From contig JACKPW010000024.1 in NCBI GenBank assembly GCA_024233215.1, positions 12,035-76,034 on the forward strand: a stretch of DNA of 64,000 nt. Direction: 5' to 3'. The notes beneath the pieces were generated by a model, which did not search any database, was not told the DNA's origin, and worked only from the letters and a program-made list of their open reading frames with translations. Origin of the DNA: Verrucomicrobiales bacterium. Lineage in GTDB: Bacteria > Verrucomicrobiota > Verrucomicrobiia > Limisphaerales > J093. This document shows positions 51,435 to 60,491 of this stretch, piece after piece (positions within the stretch are counted from its first letter, which is position 1; every line of letters starts with the position of its first letter). The position numbers and the translations under genes were made by a program.

Positions 51435-53492
51435 TCAGGAGGCGGCAGGCGGCTCGGGCTTCTGCTCCACCGGGGCGGCTGGTGGCTCCGCGGCCGGCGC
51501 CGCAAGCGGGTCCCCGGAAGCAACCGGCTCCAAGGAGGGGGTCGCCACCACGGGTTCAGACGCCTCCGCCGCCACCGCCTCGACACCGGGCGTCTCGCGG
51601 GGCTCCGGACTGGCCTCCGGGGTCACCTCGGGAGCAACCGGCATCTCCGTTTCCAGGGTCTGTCCGGGTGGCGCCATTTCGCAGGGAACGATGCGCTCGA
51701 TCCGGTAATTCGCCTTCTGACCGTCCAACTCGAAGGCCGTTTCCCCGCCGACCTTCTTCCCGACCAACGCCTGGGCAATCGGGCTCAAGTAACTGATGAT
51801 GTGGCGGTCTGCGTCGAAGTCCCAGGCGCCCAGGATGTGGAAGATGAGTTTCTGCCCGGTGCCGAGCTCGGTCACCTCCACCGTCGTGCCCATGCCGGCG
51901 GCACTCGTGGGAACGCCCTGGAAATCGGTGCCCTGAGCGCGACCGAGGTCCTGCTCCAGTTCGGCCTTTCGCTGCATGAGCAGGCGGTGCATTTCCTTGG
52001 CGGCCTTGTATTCGGCATTCTCCCGGAGATCGCCGTAGCTGCGCGCCACCGCGATGTCGTGCGAGTTCGCGGGGATCTTCTTCTCCACCAGTTCCTGATA
52101 CTCGGACTTTCGCCGTTCGAGGCTGGGCCAGGAGACGTAGAGGGCCTTCTCGTGGCGGGCTCCGCTGTCCCCGGAAATGAGGGACTGGACCGCGGGAAAG
52201 AGCTTCACGATGCGTGCCAGCAGCGAGCGCCGGTCCACGTCATCGAAGCTGGTCGAAAACTGCAGTGCCCGGGTGAGATCCTTCACCACCTCGACATCCG
52301 CAGACTCGATGAGGCTGCCGAGCAACCGCTTGTCGTCCAGCACCAGATCCTGGAGGCGACTGGAACGCTTCTGGTTGAACTGGTCGCGCTCGATGGCGGT
52401 GAGCATGGCACGGAACACCTCGGGCCCAAGGATGTCGGCGAACACATCGGAGCGATCCTTGCCAAGCCAGTAGAGCAACTCGGTGCTGGCGCTGTGCTGG
52501 CTGATGAGACGCTGCAGATGCTCTTTCACGGCATCGAACAACCCCTCCTGCACGAGCAGCTTGACCGCCTCGCCGCAGAGTTTGGCGCTCATCTCGTTCA
52601 ACCCCTCGATCAGGGCGCCCTGCCAGTCCTCGGGTCGCGCGCCCTTGAACGACTCCAGCGCCCGGCCATGCCGCGGCGCCGTCACATCCTCCAGCACCTT
52701 GCCCGCCTGGTCCACCTGCGCCCAGATGGCATTGGCGTCCAACTGACCCGCCTCCGGCTCGCATTGCACCGCAGCGATCAGGTCATCCCGACAGAACACA
52801 CCCTCCAGCGCCAGGGCCGGCTGGGTGCGTTGATGCGAGCTGATGTCCTTGTTCAGGGTGGCAATGATCTCGGCCACGAGCGGACCGGGGGCTTCCATGT
52901 CGCCGACGCTCTTGAGCACCTCGAGGGCAACCACGAGCCGTGCCTTCAGACCCTTGGCGGCGTTGAACTCGGCAAGCAGGCGTTCGTCCAGCACCACCAC
53001 CTTCTCCTGGTACACCAACGGCTGGGTCTTGCGCAGCGGCACCTCGAAATGGCCGTCCTTCTTCAACTCCTTCCGTGCGACCTCCCACCACTTCTTCCAG
53101 TCGGAATCGATCACGTCCGGCACCAGCACGGACTGCACCTGATCAATCGTGGCGGTACCGCCGAAGCTCTGCACCGCCAGCTTGATCACGGCCTTGTGAT
53201 CCCGGGCCGCCAGTTCGCGCAGACCCGCCAGATCCTCCGCCTTGCGAGCCAGGATGTGCTCCTTGGGAATCGCCTGCAACGCACCCAGGGCAAAGGTCAG
53301 GTCCATGCCGTGTCCCGGCTTGTCCGGGAAATCGATCACCAGCTTGGCAAATACCGGGTCCAATTGCCGGATCTTGCCAAACCCCCAACCACGGTGCTGG
53401 CAGAAGCCGCACTCCAACAAAGTCATCAGGGGATCGACATGCTGCTTGCCGATCTTCCCCGCCGAAACCAGAGTTTCCAACTGCTCTCTCAT
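51435..53492 (-). CDS. Very large GreA/GreB-type transcript cleavage factor-like protein
   Basis: 685 residues; classic GreA has about 158. The GreA module lies at about 445-610: ERRKSEYQELVEKKIPANSHDIAVARSYGDLRENAEYKAAKEM with the acidic tip residues D and E in GDLRENAEY, then the FKBP-like domain with ELGTGQKLIFHILGAWDFDADRHIISYLSPI. The N-terminal 430 residues are helical and of unknown role. The C-terminal 70 residues are Pro/Ala/Glu-rich and disordered. GreA rescues backtracked RNA polymerase by stimulating RNA cleavage. Confidence 0.85.
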   Translation of the reverse strand: MREQLETLVSAGKIGKQHVDPLMTLLECGFCQHRGWGFGKIRQLDPVFAKLVIDFPDKPGHGMDLTFALGALQAIPKEHILARKAEDLAGLRELAARDHKAVIKLAVQSFGGTATIDQVQSVLVPDVIDSDWKKWWEVARKELKKDGHFEVPLRKTQPLVYQEKVVVLDERLLAEFNAAKGLKARLVVALEVLKSVGDMEAPGPLVAEIIATLNKDISSHQRTQPALALEGVFCRDDLIAAVQCEPEAGQLDANAIWAQVDQAGKVLEDVTAPRHGRALESFKGARPEDWQGALIEGLNEMSAKLCGEAVKLLVQEGLFDAVKEHLQRLISQHSASTELLYWLGKDRSDVFADILGPEVFRAMLTAIERDQFNQKRSSRLQDLVLDDKRLLGSLIESADVEVVKDLTRALQFSTSFDDVDRRSLLARIVKLFPAVQSLISGDSGARHEKALYVSWPSLERRKSEYQELVEKKIPANSHDIAVARSYGDLRENAEYKAAKEMHRLLMQRKAELEQDLGRAQGTDFQGVPTSAAGMGTTVEVTELGTGQKLIFHILGAWDFDADRHIISYLSPIAQALVGKKVGGETAFELDGQKANYRIERIVPCEMAPPGQTLETEMPVAPEVTPEASPEPRETPGVEAVAAEASEPVVATPSLEPVASGDPLAAPAAEPPAAPVEQKPEPPAAS

Positions 53493-53531
53493 GCGCGCAT
53501 TATTCCACCCGAACCCTTAATGGGTGCCATT

Positions 53532-54347
53532 ATGGCGCTCCTTCCAGCCGCCGACAAAGACAATTTCCTGACTGACTTGGGCGCCGCACCGGCGTATCCG
53601 ATCCCTGTGGTCGCTCCACCCCCCACCGGATTGGTGGCCCGCGAACTCCGCTTCCGCGGGTTCGGACCGTTCCATTTGACCGTCCCCACCGCCGCCTGCC
53701 TCGGCCTCAGCGGGCCTTCCGGCGCCGGTAAAACCCTCCTGCTCCGGTCCCTTGCCGACCTCGATCCCCACGAGGGCACCGTGACCCTGGACGGCACCGC
53801 CCAACACGCCCTGCCCGGTCCCGCCTGGCGTCGGCAGGTCGGGTTGCTGCCCGCCGACACCCTCTGGTGGCACGACCACGTCGGGCCCCACTTTGAACCC
53901 CGGAGGGACACTGACGGACACGCATCTCGAGAGCCGCCCGGTAGCGGACCCTCGACGACGGATTCGTGCGCTCAAGCCCTCATCAGCGTTCCTTCACGTT
54001 CATCTGCGTTTTCCGATTCCGGGAACTCCGTGGCTGGCTGGATCGCCGATCTTGGCTTCGAGCCGGATGTCCTCGACTGGCCGGTCAGCCGCCTCTCCGC
54101 CGGGGAACGCCAGCGCCTGGGCATCCTCCGCCTGCTTTCGCGCCGACCTCGGTGCCTCCTCTTGGATGAGCCGACCGCCAACCTCGATCCCGACAGCACG
54201 GCCCGGGTCGAACGCTTGATCACGGATTATCGCCAAAGCGAGCGGGTGCCGGTTCTTTGGGTGGGACATTCGCGGGAACAACTCGCCCGGGTGGCGGATA
54301 CCCGGCTGCATCTGGAAGCCGGCAAGCTGCAGGGGGTGGACTCGTGA
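53532..54347 (+). CDS. fetA: FetA-like ABC transporter ATP-binding protein with unusual insertion
   Basis: 271 residues (275 from the ATG at 53520). Walker A is GPSGAGKT, the signature is VSRLSAGERQRLG and Walker B is PRCLLLDEPTANLD. Between the QVGLLPADTLWW segment and GWIADLGFEPDVLDWP there is a run of about 47 polar residues (about 53887-54030) absent from FetA/YbbL relatives. Its DNA contains ATCAGCGTTCCTTCACGTTC (53981-54000), like dispersed repeats of such genomes, so an in-frame repeat insertion is likely (inference). The gene partner is the FetB-type permease, overlapping by 4 bases (GTGA). Predicted to export iron or a related metal. Confidence 0.8.
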   Translation: MALLPAADKDNFLTDLGAAPAYPIPVVAPPPTGLVARELRFRGFGPFHLTVPTAACLGLSGPSGAGKTLLLRSLADLDPHEGTVTLDGTAQHALPGPAWRRQVGLLPADTLWWHDHVGPHFEPRRDTDGHASREPPGSGPSTTDSCAQALISVPSRSSAFSDSGNSVAGWIADLGFEPDVLDWPVSRLSAGERQRLGILRLLSRRPRCLLLDEPTANLDPDSTARVERLITDYRQSERVPVLWVGHSREQLARVADTRLHLEAGKLQGVDS

Positions 54348-56167
54348 ACCTGGTCCAGCTCACGCCGGTCGACCTCGCCATCGCGGCGCTGCTGGTGATC
54401 GCGCTGGCGGCAAGTTCGCGCTGGTTGCGGCTCGGCGTGGGGCGCGACCTTCTCGTGGCGGCCACCCGGATGGGATTGCAGCTCACGCTCATTGGTTATG
54501 TGTTGAAGGCCCTGTTCGCGCAGGCTCACTGGTATTGGATCGCGCTGATGGCACTGGTGATGCTGCTGGTGGCGGGCCGAGAAATCCTCGCGCGACAGAA
54601 GCGACGGCTGCGCGGCGGTTGGGCGTTCTTCAGCGGCACGGGCGCGGTGTTTGTCTCCTCCTTTGCCGTGGCGTTGATCGCGCTGGGGGTCATCGTGCGG
54701 GCCGATCCCTGGTATGCGCCGCAATACGCCATCCCGATCCTCGGCATGCTGCTGGGAAACACGATGAACGGGATCGCCCTCACCGTGGACCGATTGAGCC
54801 AGGGCGTCTGGCAGCAACGGGCATTGATCGAGCAACGACTCATGCTGGGGGAAACCGGCCACGAAGCCATGGCCGACCTGGTCCGGGATTCCCTGCGCGG
54901 CGGCCTGATTCCCACGATCAACGCCATGGCCGTGGCGGGGATCGTGAGTCTGCCCGGGATGATGACCGGCCAGATCCTCGCCGGCAGCCCGCCTCTGGAA
55001 GCGGTGAAGTATCAGATTCTGATCTGGCTGCTCATCGCCGCAGGTACGGGTTTCGGCATGATCCTCGCCGTCCGGGTCACCGCCCGCCGGTTGTTCGACG
55101 ACCGCGACCGTTTGCGGATGGACCGGTTCCAAAGCGCCGAACCTGCGCCGAAAACCAAGCGCCCGGGAACCCGAAAAGGGGAAAGTGGGCACATCACCGG
55201 GAACACGCTGGTGGTGTTGGGACTGCTGATGGTATTGGTGGGGTCGGTGATGCATTTCGGGTCGGGGGAGTTGTATACAGCTGAGGTCAGGGTGGAGTTC
55301 CTGAAGGGTTGGGAGGGTTCACTTCTCGAGGCCCGAGTGGACTTGGACGATGAGTCGTACGACCCCCGTTTCATTCCAATGACTTTCGACCTCGTTCAGA
55401 GCGATCGAGTGCTCCTCCCGGTCATTCACTCGCGGACGAATACCCTTGGGGAAGAACTGAGACCGGATGAGCGTTTCATTCCGGTCTGGTCAAGACGCCT
55501 GGGATTGAAAGACGGGAGGCTGCTGAGCGATCAGGAGGCGGTCATGTATCTCCGGCGGCATCTGGACTTCAGGGTAGGCAGGGGGTCCTGTTTAGTCGGC
55601 ATTTCAGCCACCAGTCCGATCGCCGAGGAAGCGGTCTCACTGGCGGATCTCACCGCGGCCTCTTGTGTCCAGTGGGGGAGGAGAGCTCAGCAGAAGATCA
55701 TGGACCGGAAGATCGCGCCGCTGAAGGAGAACCTGGAGAAGCAGGCTCGTCTGGTTGAGGAGTTGCAATCGAAGCTGGAAGTCCTTCGCGAGAGACTGGG
55801 GATTCCGGAGAGCGGTACAAACAGTATGAGCGAGGCTGCCGCGCTGTCGGAAGCCCGCCCCTCGATGAATCAGGAGGTGGAGGATTACCTGGAATTGAAG
55901 CGCGAACTCGAGGAACAGCGACGCATCCGGGACACCGTACGCCTGCGCATTCTGCAGGAAGAAATCGACTTGACCATAGGGAGAGATGTGTTGGTCCAAG
56001 TCATCGACCCCGCCACCCTCATCCGGGGCCCGTGGCGTCGATCCGAGCCCTACGATGATGCCCTGATGCTTGCCGGCCTGCTGGTCAGCCTGTTCGGCCT
56101 CTGGCTCCGCTCCCGCCCGAAGCACGCCAACGGCGCCGGTTCTCCGCCAGGTCGTGGAGTGCGGTGA
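54344..56167 (+). CDS. fetB: FetB-like permease fused to a Wzz-type chain-length determinant domain
   Basis: 607 residues. Residues 1-260 are a UPF0014/FetB permease: six to seven hydrophobic segments with VAATRMGLQLTLIGYVL, PILGMLLGNTMNGIALT and IVSLPGMMTGQILAGSPPLEAVKYQI. After a Lys/Arg-rich linker, residues 270-607 resemble the Wzz/chain-length determinant (GNVR) domain: a membrane segment (GNTLVVLGLLMVLVGSVMHF), an outside region with DPRFIPMTFDLVQSDRVLLPVIH and ISATSPIAEEAVSLAD, a coiled coil around 400-530, VIDPATLIRGPWR and a closing membrane segment. GTG start overlaps the ATPase stop. Such a fusion is not known to me. Confidence 0.75.
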   Translation: MNLVQLTPVDLAIAALLVIALAASSRWLRLGVGRDLLVAATRMGLQLTLIGYVLKALFAQAHWYWIALMALVMLLVAGREILARQKRRLRGGWAFFSGTGAVFVSSFAVALIALGVIVRADPWYAPQYAIPILGMLLGNTMNGIALTVDRLSQGVWQQRALIEQRLMLGETGHEAMADLVRDSLRGGLIPTINAMAVAGIVSLPGMMTGQILAGSPPLEAVKYQILIWLLIAAGTGFGMILAVRVTARRLFDDRDRLRMDRFQSAEPAPKTKRPGTRKGESGHITGNTLVVLGLLMVLVGSVMHFGSGELYTAEVRVEFLKGWEGSLLEARVDLDDESYDPRFIPMTFDLVQSDRVLLPVIHSRTNTLGEELRPDERFIPVWSRRLGLKDGRLLSDQEAVMYLRRHLDFRVGRGSCLVGISATSPIAEEAVSLADLTAASCVQWGRRAQQKIMDRKIAPLKENLEKQARLVEELQSKLEVLRERLGIPESGTNSMSEAAALSEARPSMNQEVEDYLELKRELEEQRRIRDTVRLRILQEEIDLTIGRDVLVQVIDPATLIRGPWRRSEPYDDALMLAGLLVSLFGLWLRSRPKHANGAGSPPGRGVR

Positions 56168-56190
56168 AAAGCCCAGCCTTCACCGCTTTT
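56154..56190 (+). repeat. Family C-type repeat, copy 2
   Basis: GTGGAGTGCGGTGAAAAGCC then AGCCTTCACCGCTTTT. The inverted version lies at the right end of the window (63959-64000). It covers the last codons of the FetB-Wzz gene. A further related piece, CCGCACTCCACGACGCTCCG, is at 56281-56300. Confidence 0.65.
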
Positions 56191-56357
56191 CCCCGCCTCC
56201 CCCGCCAAACCCGGCACCCCCCTTCCACCGCTGCATCCCCACCTGCCACGCGCCCTGCCACAAAGCGGCGATTCTGATCGCCGCACTCCACGACGCTCCG
56301 CGAGACCCGTCCGCCTCCCGACAACGATGCTTGAAGCCTCCCTCGCCTCACCTCACC
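56168..56357. other. Gap with family C repeat pieces
   Basis: 190 bases between convergent genes. It holds the rest of the 56154-56190 repeat and the piece at 56281-56300. No gene is seen. Confidence 0.5.
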
Positions 56358-57851
56358 TCACCACTGGCGCAACCGATAGAACCCGCGCGGTGAACCCTCC
56401 GCGGCACCAGGGTCCACCGCCGGCGGTTCGGTCACAATCGCGCTCCGCGGCAACCACGGGCCCAGCACGTCCTCCGCCCGTTCCAGTTGAAACACCCGAC
56501 CCGGCGCTTTCCACTCGAACGTCACATTGCCGGTGCCCGGGTCGACGGCAAGACTCACACAGGTTGGCGCGGGCAGCACGCCCCCGGCCGGCGGCAGATC
56601 GGTCACGATGAACAGTGCGTCCAAACCGAAGTCCGCCAGATCTTCCAACGGCGAGAATGGAGCGACCAGGTCCAGGTTCCGAATGACCACATAACCCTGA
56701 TCACTCAGCAGGTCGCCCCGACCGTAGTTCTCGAAGTTCGGCCCCTGAAATCCGTCCTCCACCGAGAACCAGACCTCGCCGCCGGGCCACACATGGACCG
56801 CATCGAGCCCATAATCCGTCTTCGCATCGACCGGCTTGAAGCGTGACAGCAATTCCGCGTTCGTCCTGAGCACCGTGCCCTGGCTCGAAAGCAAATCACC
56901 GCGGCCGATCTGCCGGCCGAGCGTTCCGGAGTAGAAACCGTTCCGCACGGAGAAGTACACCTCGTCACCCGCCGCGAACTGCAGCGCATCCAACCCTTCC
57001 CCGCCGGGCGGAACCTCCGATCCGAATGCCCCGATCAATTCCGCCTGGGTGCGCACCACGCGGCCGTGATCCGACAACACATCGCCGTCGCGCAAATCGC
57101 CGAGGCTCTCACTGAAGACGCCGTCAGGAAGGGAAAAGGCCACCTCGCCGCCGGGCAACAGATCCACCGCATCCAGCCCCAGATCGGGCACGAGCGGCAT
57201 GAGTCCCAGGTTCCGACTGAGTTCCGCGTTGCGTTTCACCACCCGGCCATCGGATGCCAGCAGGTCGCCCCCGGTGAGATGGACGTTGTAGGGCTCCGTT
57301 AGCCCGGGCGTCATGCCGGCGGTGGTCGAGAACCAGAGTTCGCGGAAGGGCGCCGCCGCGAGTTCGATCCGGTAGAAGAAGATGCCCGGATCGGTTTCGT
57401 CCAAACGCGCCTTGAGCATCGGCCAGGGCCGTTCGACTGTCGGTTCCTGATTGGTGAACTCCGTCGCGCGGACCTCGTTCCCGTTGTCGATGGACAGGGT
57501 CAATCGCCATGCCTGGGTCAAGGCCACCTCGCCGCCCACGGTCAATTCGCCCTCCCCGGTCACCCGATAACGCTGCTCCCCGCCCCAGCCGGCCAGCAGA
57601 TCGATGTTGCGGATCGCGTAATGCGCAAAGACGGGATTCTCGTCGATCAACTGCAGGTCGAGCGTGCCACGCAATGGCAGCAGCAGCGTGGGCCGACCGC
57701 ACGGGCCGCAGTCATCAATCAGGCTGCTATCCGGGAGCAGGGTGTAACGCACGATCGGGGGTCGCCCGGGGGATTCGGCCTGGACGAAGACGGGGAACAG
57801 GACCGCCCACGCGAGGGACCTGGAAAACCGACGAAACAGGGACGCGTTCAC
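56358..57851 (-). CDS. Exported protein with four approximately 60-residue repeats
   Basis: 497 residues with a signal peptide (SLAWAVLFPVFVQA). After a domain of about 190 residues, four copies of a unit follow (about 195-435): GDLLxSxGxVxRxNAELxxxFxP, then GLDAVxxxPGGEVxFSVxxGF. The C-terminal 65 residues, VSLAVDPGTGNVTFEWKAPGRVFQLERAEDVLGPWLP to GFYRLRQW, are a small domain often seen at the end of exported Verrucomicrobiota proteins (from memory). The function is unknown. A surface or matrix role is possible. It is convergent with the FetB-Wzz gene. Confidence 0.7.
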   Translation of the reverse strand: MNASLFRRFSRSLAWAVLFPVFVQAESPGRPPIVRYTLLPDSSLIDDCGPCGRPTLLLPLRGTLDLQLIDENPVFAHYAIRNIDLLAGWGGEQRYRVTGEGELTVGGEVALTQAWRLTLSIDNGNEVRATEFTNQEPTVERPWPMLKARLDETDPGIFFYRIELAAAPFRELWFSTTAGMTPGLTEPYNVHLTGGDLLASDGRVVKRNAELSRNLGLMPLVPDLGLDAVDLLPGGEVAFSLPDGVFSESLGDLRDGDVLSDHGRVVRTQAELIGAFGSEVPPGGEGLDALQFAAGDEVYFSVRNGFYSGTLGRQIGRGDLLSSQGTVLRTNAELLSRFKPVDAKTDYGLDAVHVWPGGEVWFSVEDGFQGPNFENYGRGDLLSDQGYVVIRNLDLVAPFSPLEDLADFGLDALFIVTDLPPAGGVLPAPTCVSLAVDPGTGNVTFEWKAPGRVFQLERAEDVLGPWLPRSAIVTEPPAVDPGAAEGSPRGFYRLRQW

Positions 57852-58035
57852 CCCGCACCTCTATCACCGGCCCAGTCGGTCCGCAAGCAACGCAGGCTGC
57901 CGGTGCCGACCTGCCAGACCGCAGACTTCCTGCCGGGGGTGCTTGCCGACCTTCCGCGGGCTGCAGGTTGGAAACCGGCGATACAGCAGATTTGGAAATC
58001 TGCGCTATGAAGTCCGCAGCGAAAGCACCGGACGA
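57852..58035. repeat. Gap with dispersed repeat family A, copy 3
   Basis: The palindrome GCAGATTTGGAAATCTGC lies at 57986-58003 with CGGCGATACA before it. It sits 33 bases after the stop of the vWA gene. Compare 3699-3770 and 38110-38180. Confidence 0.6.
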
Positions 58036-60486
58036 TTACCAGCTCAACGCCTTGGTCCGGCGCACCAACTCGAGGAAGTCGGCACGGTAACCGTCGCGGT
58101 CGGGGCCCAGTCCTTCGCCTGCCAGTTCCATTACGGCGTCCAGGCTGGTGGTGCCCCGGTTGGGTGAGTCGGTGAGAATCATCCCATACGCCGCGACCGC
58201 AGCGGCGAACTTGAAATCCGCGCTGGCCTGGCCGTAGCGGCGCCCCGTATCGACCAGCGTGAATTCGCGTCGCACACTCGTCTCCGCGTCCGGTGCTTTC
58301 CAACGAAGCTTGGCGGTGAGCATTTCGGGACTGTCGGTCAACCGCTTCGACGGACCCTCGAACGCAGGGTCGGCCGCCGCGGGTTGCTGGTATTTCAACG
58401 GGTCCACCCGCGACGCCACGAACGCCACCCCCGGCGGCACGATCTCGTAAAGTGCCGTCACGCTGTGGCCGGCACCGATTTCGCCCGCGTCCTTGCGGTC
58501 GTCGTTGAAATCCTCGGCCCGCAACAACCGGTTCTCGTAACCGATGAGCCGGTACGCCTGCACCTTTGCGGGATTGAACTCCACCTGCAGCTTCACGTCC
58601 TTGGCCACGGTGACGAGGGTCGAGGTGATCTCGTTCACCAGCACCTTGTGCGCCTCGTTCAGGTTGTCGATGTAGGCGTACTGGCCGTTGCCGCGGTCCG
58701 CGAGCGCCTCCATCGTGGTATCCTTGTAGTTGCCCACTCCAAAGCCCAGGACGGTCAGGAAGATGCCGCTTTTCGCCTCGTTCTCGATAAGCCGGGTGAG
58801 ATCGGACTGGCTCGTGACGCCGACATTGAAATCGCCGTCGGTGCAGAGGATGACGCGGTTGACGCCGTCCTCGCGGAAGTTCTGTCGGGCAAGTTCATAG
58901 GCCCGGCGGATTCCGGCGCTGCCATGCGTGGAGCCCCCGGCCTGCAACGCCGTGAGGGTATCGCGGATTCGCTGGCGTTGTCCGCCACTCGTCGGCGGCA
59001 GGGCCACCCCCGCCCCGCCGGCGTAAGTGACGATCCCTACGCTGTCGTCACCGCGCAGCCGGTCGGTGAGCATGAGCAAGCCCTGGCGCAAGAGCGGCAG
59101 CTTGTTCTCGGGACTCATCGAGCCGGACACATCGATGAGGAACACCAGGTTGCAGGCCGGCCGGGTGGCATGCGCGATCTCACGGGCCTTCAGCCCAACC
59201 CGCACCAACCGATGCGCGCTGTTCCACGGACACCCGGCGACTTCCAGGTGCACGGCGAGCGGATCATCGCCCGCGGGTGCCGGGTAATCGTAGGTGAAGT
59301 AGTTGATCATCTCCTCGACCCGGACCGCATCAACCGGCGGCCTCCGGTTCTCGTTGATGAAGCGGCGGACGATCGCGTAGGACGCGGTGTCGACCTCGAG
59401 CCCGAAGGTGGAAAGGGGATTCTGGAGCGCGAGTTGGAAGGGGTTTTCGGCTGGGTGTGAGTAGCTTTCGTCCGCGTAGGAGGGCGGCGGCATCCGCCAG
59501 CGCCCATACGCATCCATGACAGGCTGAGAATGGCCTATCTGGTAGCTGGCAGGTGGTATCAAGCCGTAGCGACGCATCATCAACTCGTCCATTTGCGGCC
59601 CCGGTGCAGCCTTCGGCGGTGCTGCACTGACGGGTGCACTGGGATCGTAAGTGGACCAGTCGAAGTTCGGATCCATGGCGGGATCGTTGGCCCCTTCGCC
59701 GGACCGTTCCGCTGGTATCAGCCCATACCGCCGCATCATCAATTCATCCATCTGGGGTGCTGGCTGGGGGGAAGCGAGGGATGGCGCAGGAGCAGCCCGA
59801 GGAGGCTGCACTGCTGGGTCCCACTGCATGTGCTCAGACCGAGTGTCCGGGCGAGGAGAGCGGCCGGCAGGCAACGGTGCGCTTTCCGGCGACAGCAGTC
59901 CGTAACGGGCCACCAACTCAGGGTCGATTGAACCCCCGGGGCCGGAGGGGGCCACATTGGGTAGGACAATCGGACGAGACGATCCGGCAGCGGGCTCCGG
60001 CGTTGTGGTCCGGGCGGTTGCCGGAGGGGGAGTTGGTTCGGGGGCCGGCTGCGCGGGCGGTTTCCGTGTTGCGCCACTTTCGGCCGACGGAGGATTCGCC
60101 ACGCTCGCCAGATCGAGCTCCTTCGGCATCTCCGGCCAGAGGATCCACGCCGCCACCAGTGCGGCAGCAATGCCCCCGAGAATTGGGGCCCAACTTCGGA
60201 GAATCCCCGGAAAGCGAACCACATTCGCCGGTGCCGGCTCAGCCTCGCCTCCGGCCCCGGCCCCGGCGAGCGCATCTTCCACCTCGGCCTCCTGGGTCTC
60301 GGTGAGGCCCACAGCGGCCTGACGCAGCGTTTCCGACAAGGCCATCGCCGTCCTGCCGAGATCGAGGACGTCCCGGTAACGTTCCGGGTCCTGCCGCAGG
60401 GCGTCATCCACGGCGACCTGCTCCGCCGGGTCGAGTTCCTCCAGCACGTAGGCGGTCAATCGGGGGTCATCAGGAGAGAGTTTCAT
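58036..60486 (-). CDS. vWA-domain protein (YfbK-like) with anti-sigma-like N-terminus and repeated MDExMMRRYGL motif
   Basis: 816 residues. Residues 1-110 are acidic and helical like the N-terminal part of anti-sigma proteins of ECF sigma factors, with a membrane segment SWAPILGGIAAALVAAWILW. A Pro/Ala-rich linker (130-330) holds three related motifs: DPELVARYGLL (188-198), QMDELMMRRYGLIP (245-258) and QMDELMMRRYGLIP (298-311). A YfbK-type helical region (from 335) follows, then the vWA domain with the MIDAS motif DVSGSMS in LVFLIDVSGSMSPENKLPLL, and a C-terminal DUF3520-like region. It is transcribed 5 bases downstream of the ECF sigma gene. It probably acts as a membrane receptor or signal partner of the sigma factor. 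Confidence 0.85.
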   Translation of the reverse strand: MKLSPDDPRLTAYVLEELDPAEQVAVDDALRQDPERYRDVLDLGRTAMALSETLRQAAVGLTETQEAEVEDALAGAGAGGEAEPAPANVVRFPGILRSWAPILGGIAAALVAAWILWPEMPKELDLASVANPPSAESGATRKPPAQPAPEPTPPPATARTTTPEPAAGSSRPIVLPNVAPSGPGGSIDPELVARYGLLSPESAPLPAGRSPRPDTRSEHMQWDPAVQPPRAAPAPSLASPQPAPQMDELMMRRYGLIPAERSGEGANDPAMDPNFDWSTYDPSAPVSAAPPKAAPGPQMDELMMRRYGLIPPASYQIGHSQPVMDAYGRWRMPPPSYADESYSHPAENPFQLALQNPLSTFGLEVDTASYAIVRRFINENRRPPVDAVRVEEMINYFTYDYPAPAGDDPLAVHLEVAGCPWNSAHRLVRVGLKAREIAHATRPACNLVFLIDVSGSMSPENKLPLLRQGLLMLTDRLRGDDSVGIVTYAGGAGVALPPTSGGQRQRIRDTLTALQAGGSTHGSAGIRRAYELARQNFREDGVNRVILCTDGDFNVGVTSQSDLTRLIENEAKSGIFLTVLGFGVGNYKDTTMEALADRGNGQYAYIDNLNEAHKVLVNEITSTLVTVAKDVKLQVEFNPAKVQAYRLIGYENRLLRAEDFNDDRKDAGEIGAGHSVTALYEIVPPGVAFVASRVDPLKYQQPAAADPAFEGPSKRLTDSPEMLTAKLRWKAPDAETSVRREFTLVDTGRRYGQASADFKFAAAVAAYGMILTDSPNRGTTSLDAVMELAGEGLGPDRDGYRADFLELVRRTKALSW

Positions 60487-60491
60487 GGCGG

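Noticed and set aside
51801..53519. Long plus-strand extension upstream of the ABC ATPase start
   Set aside because: It is antisense to the GreA-domain gene; the ATPase begins near 53520-53532.
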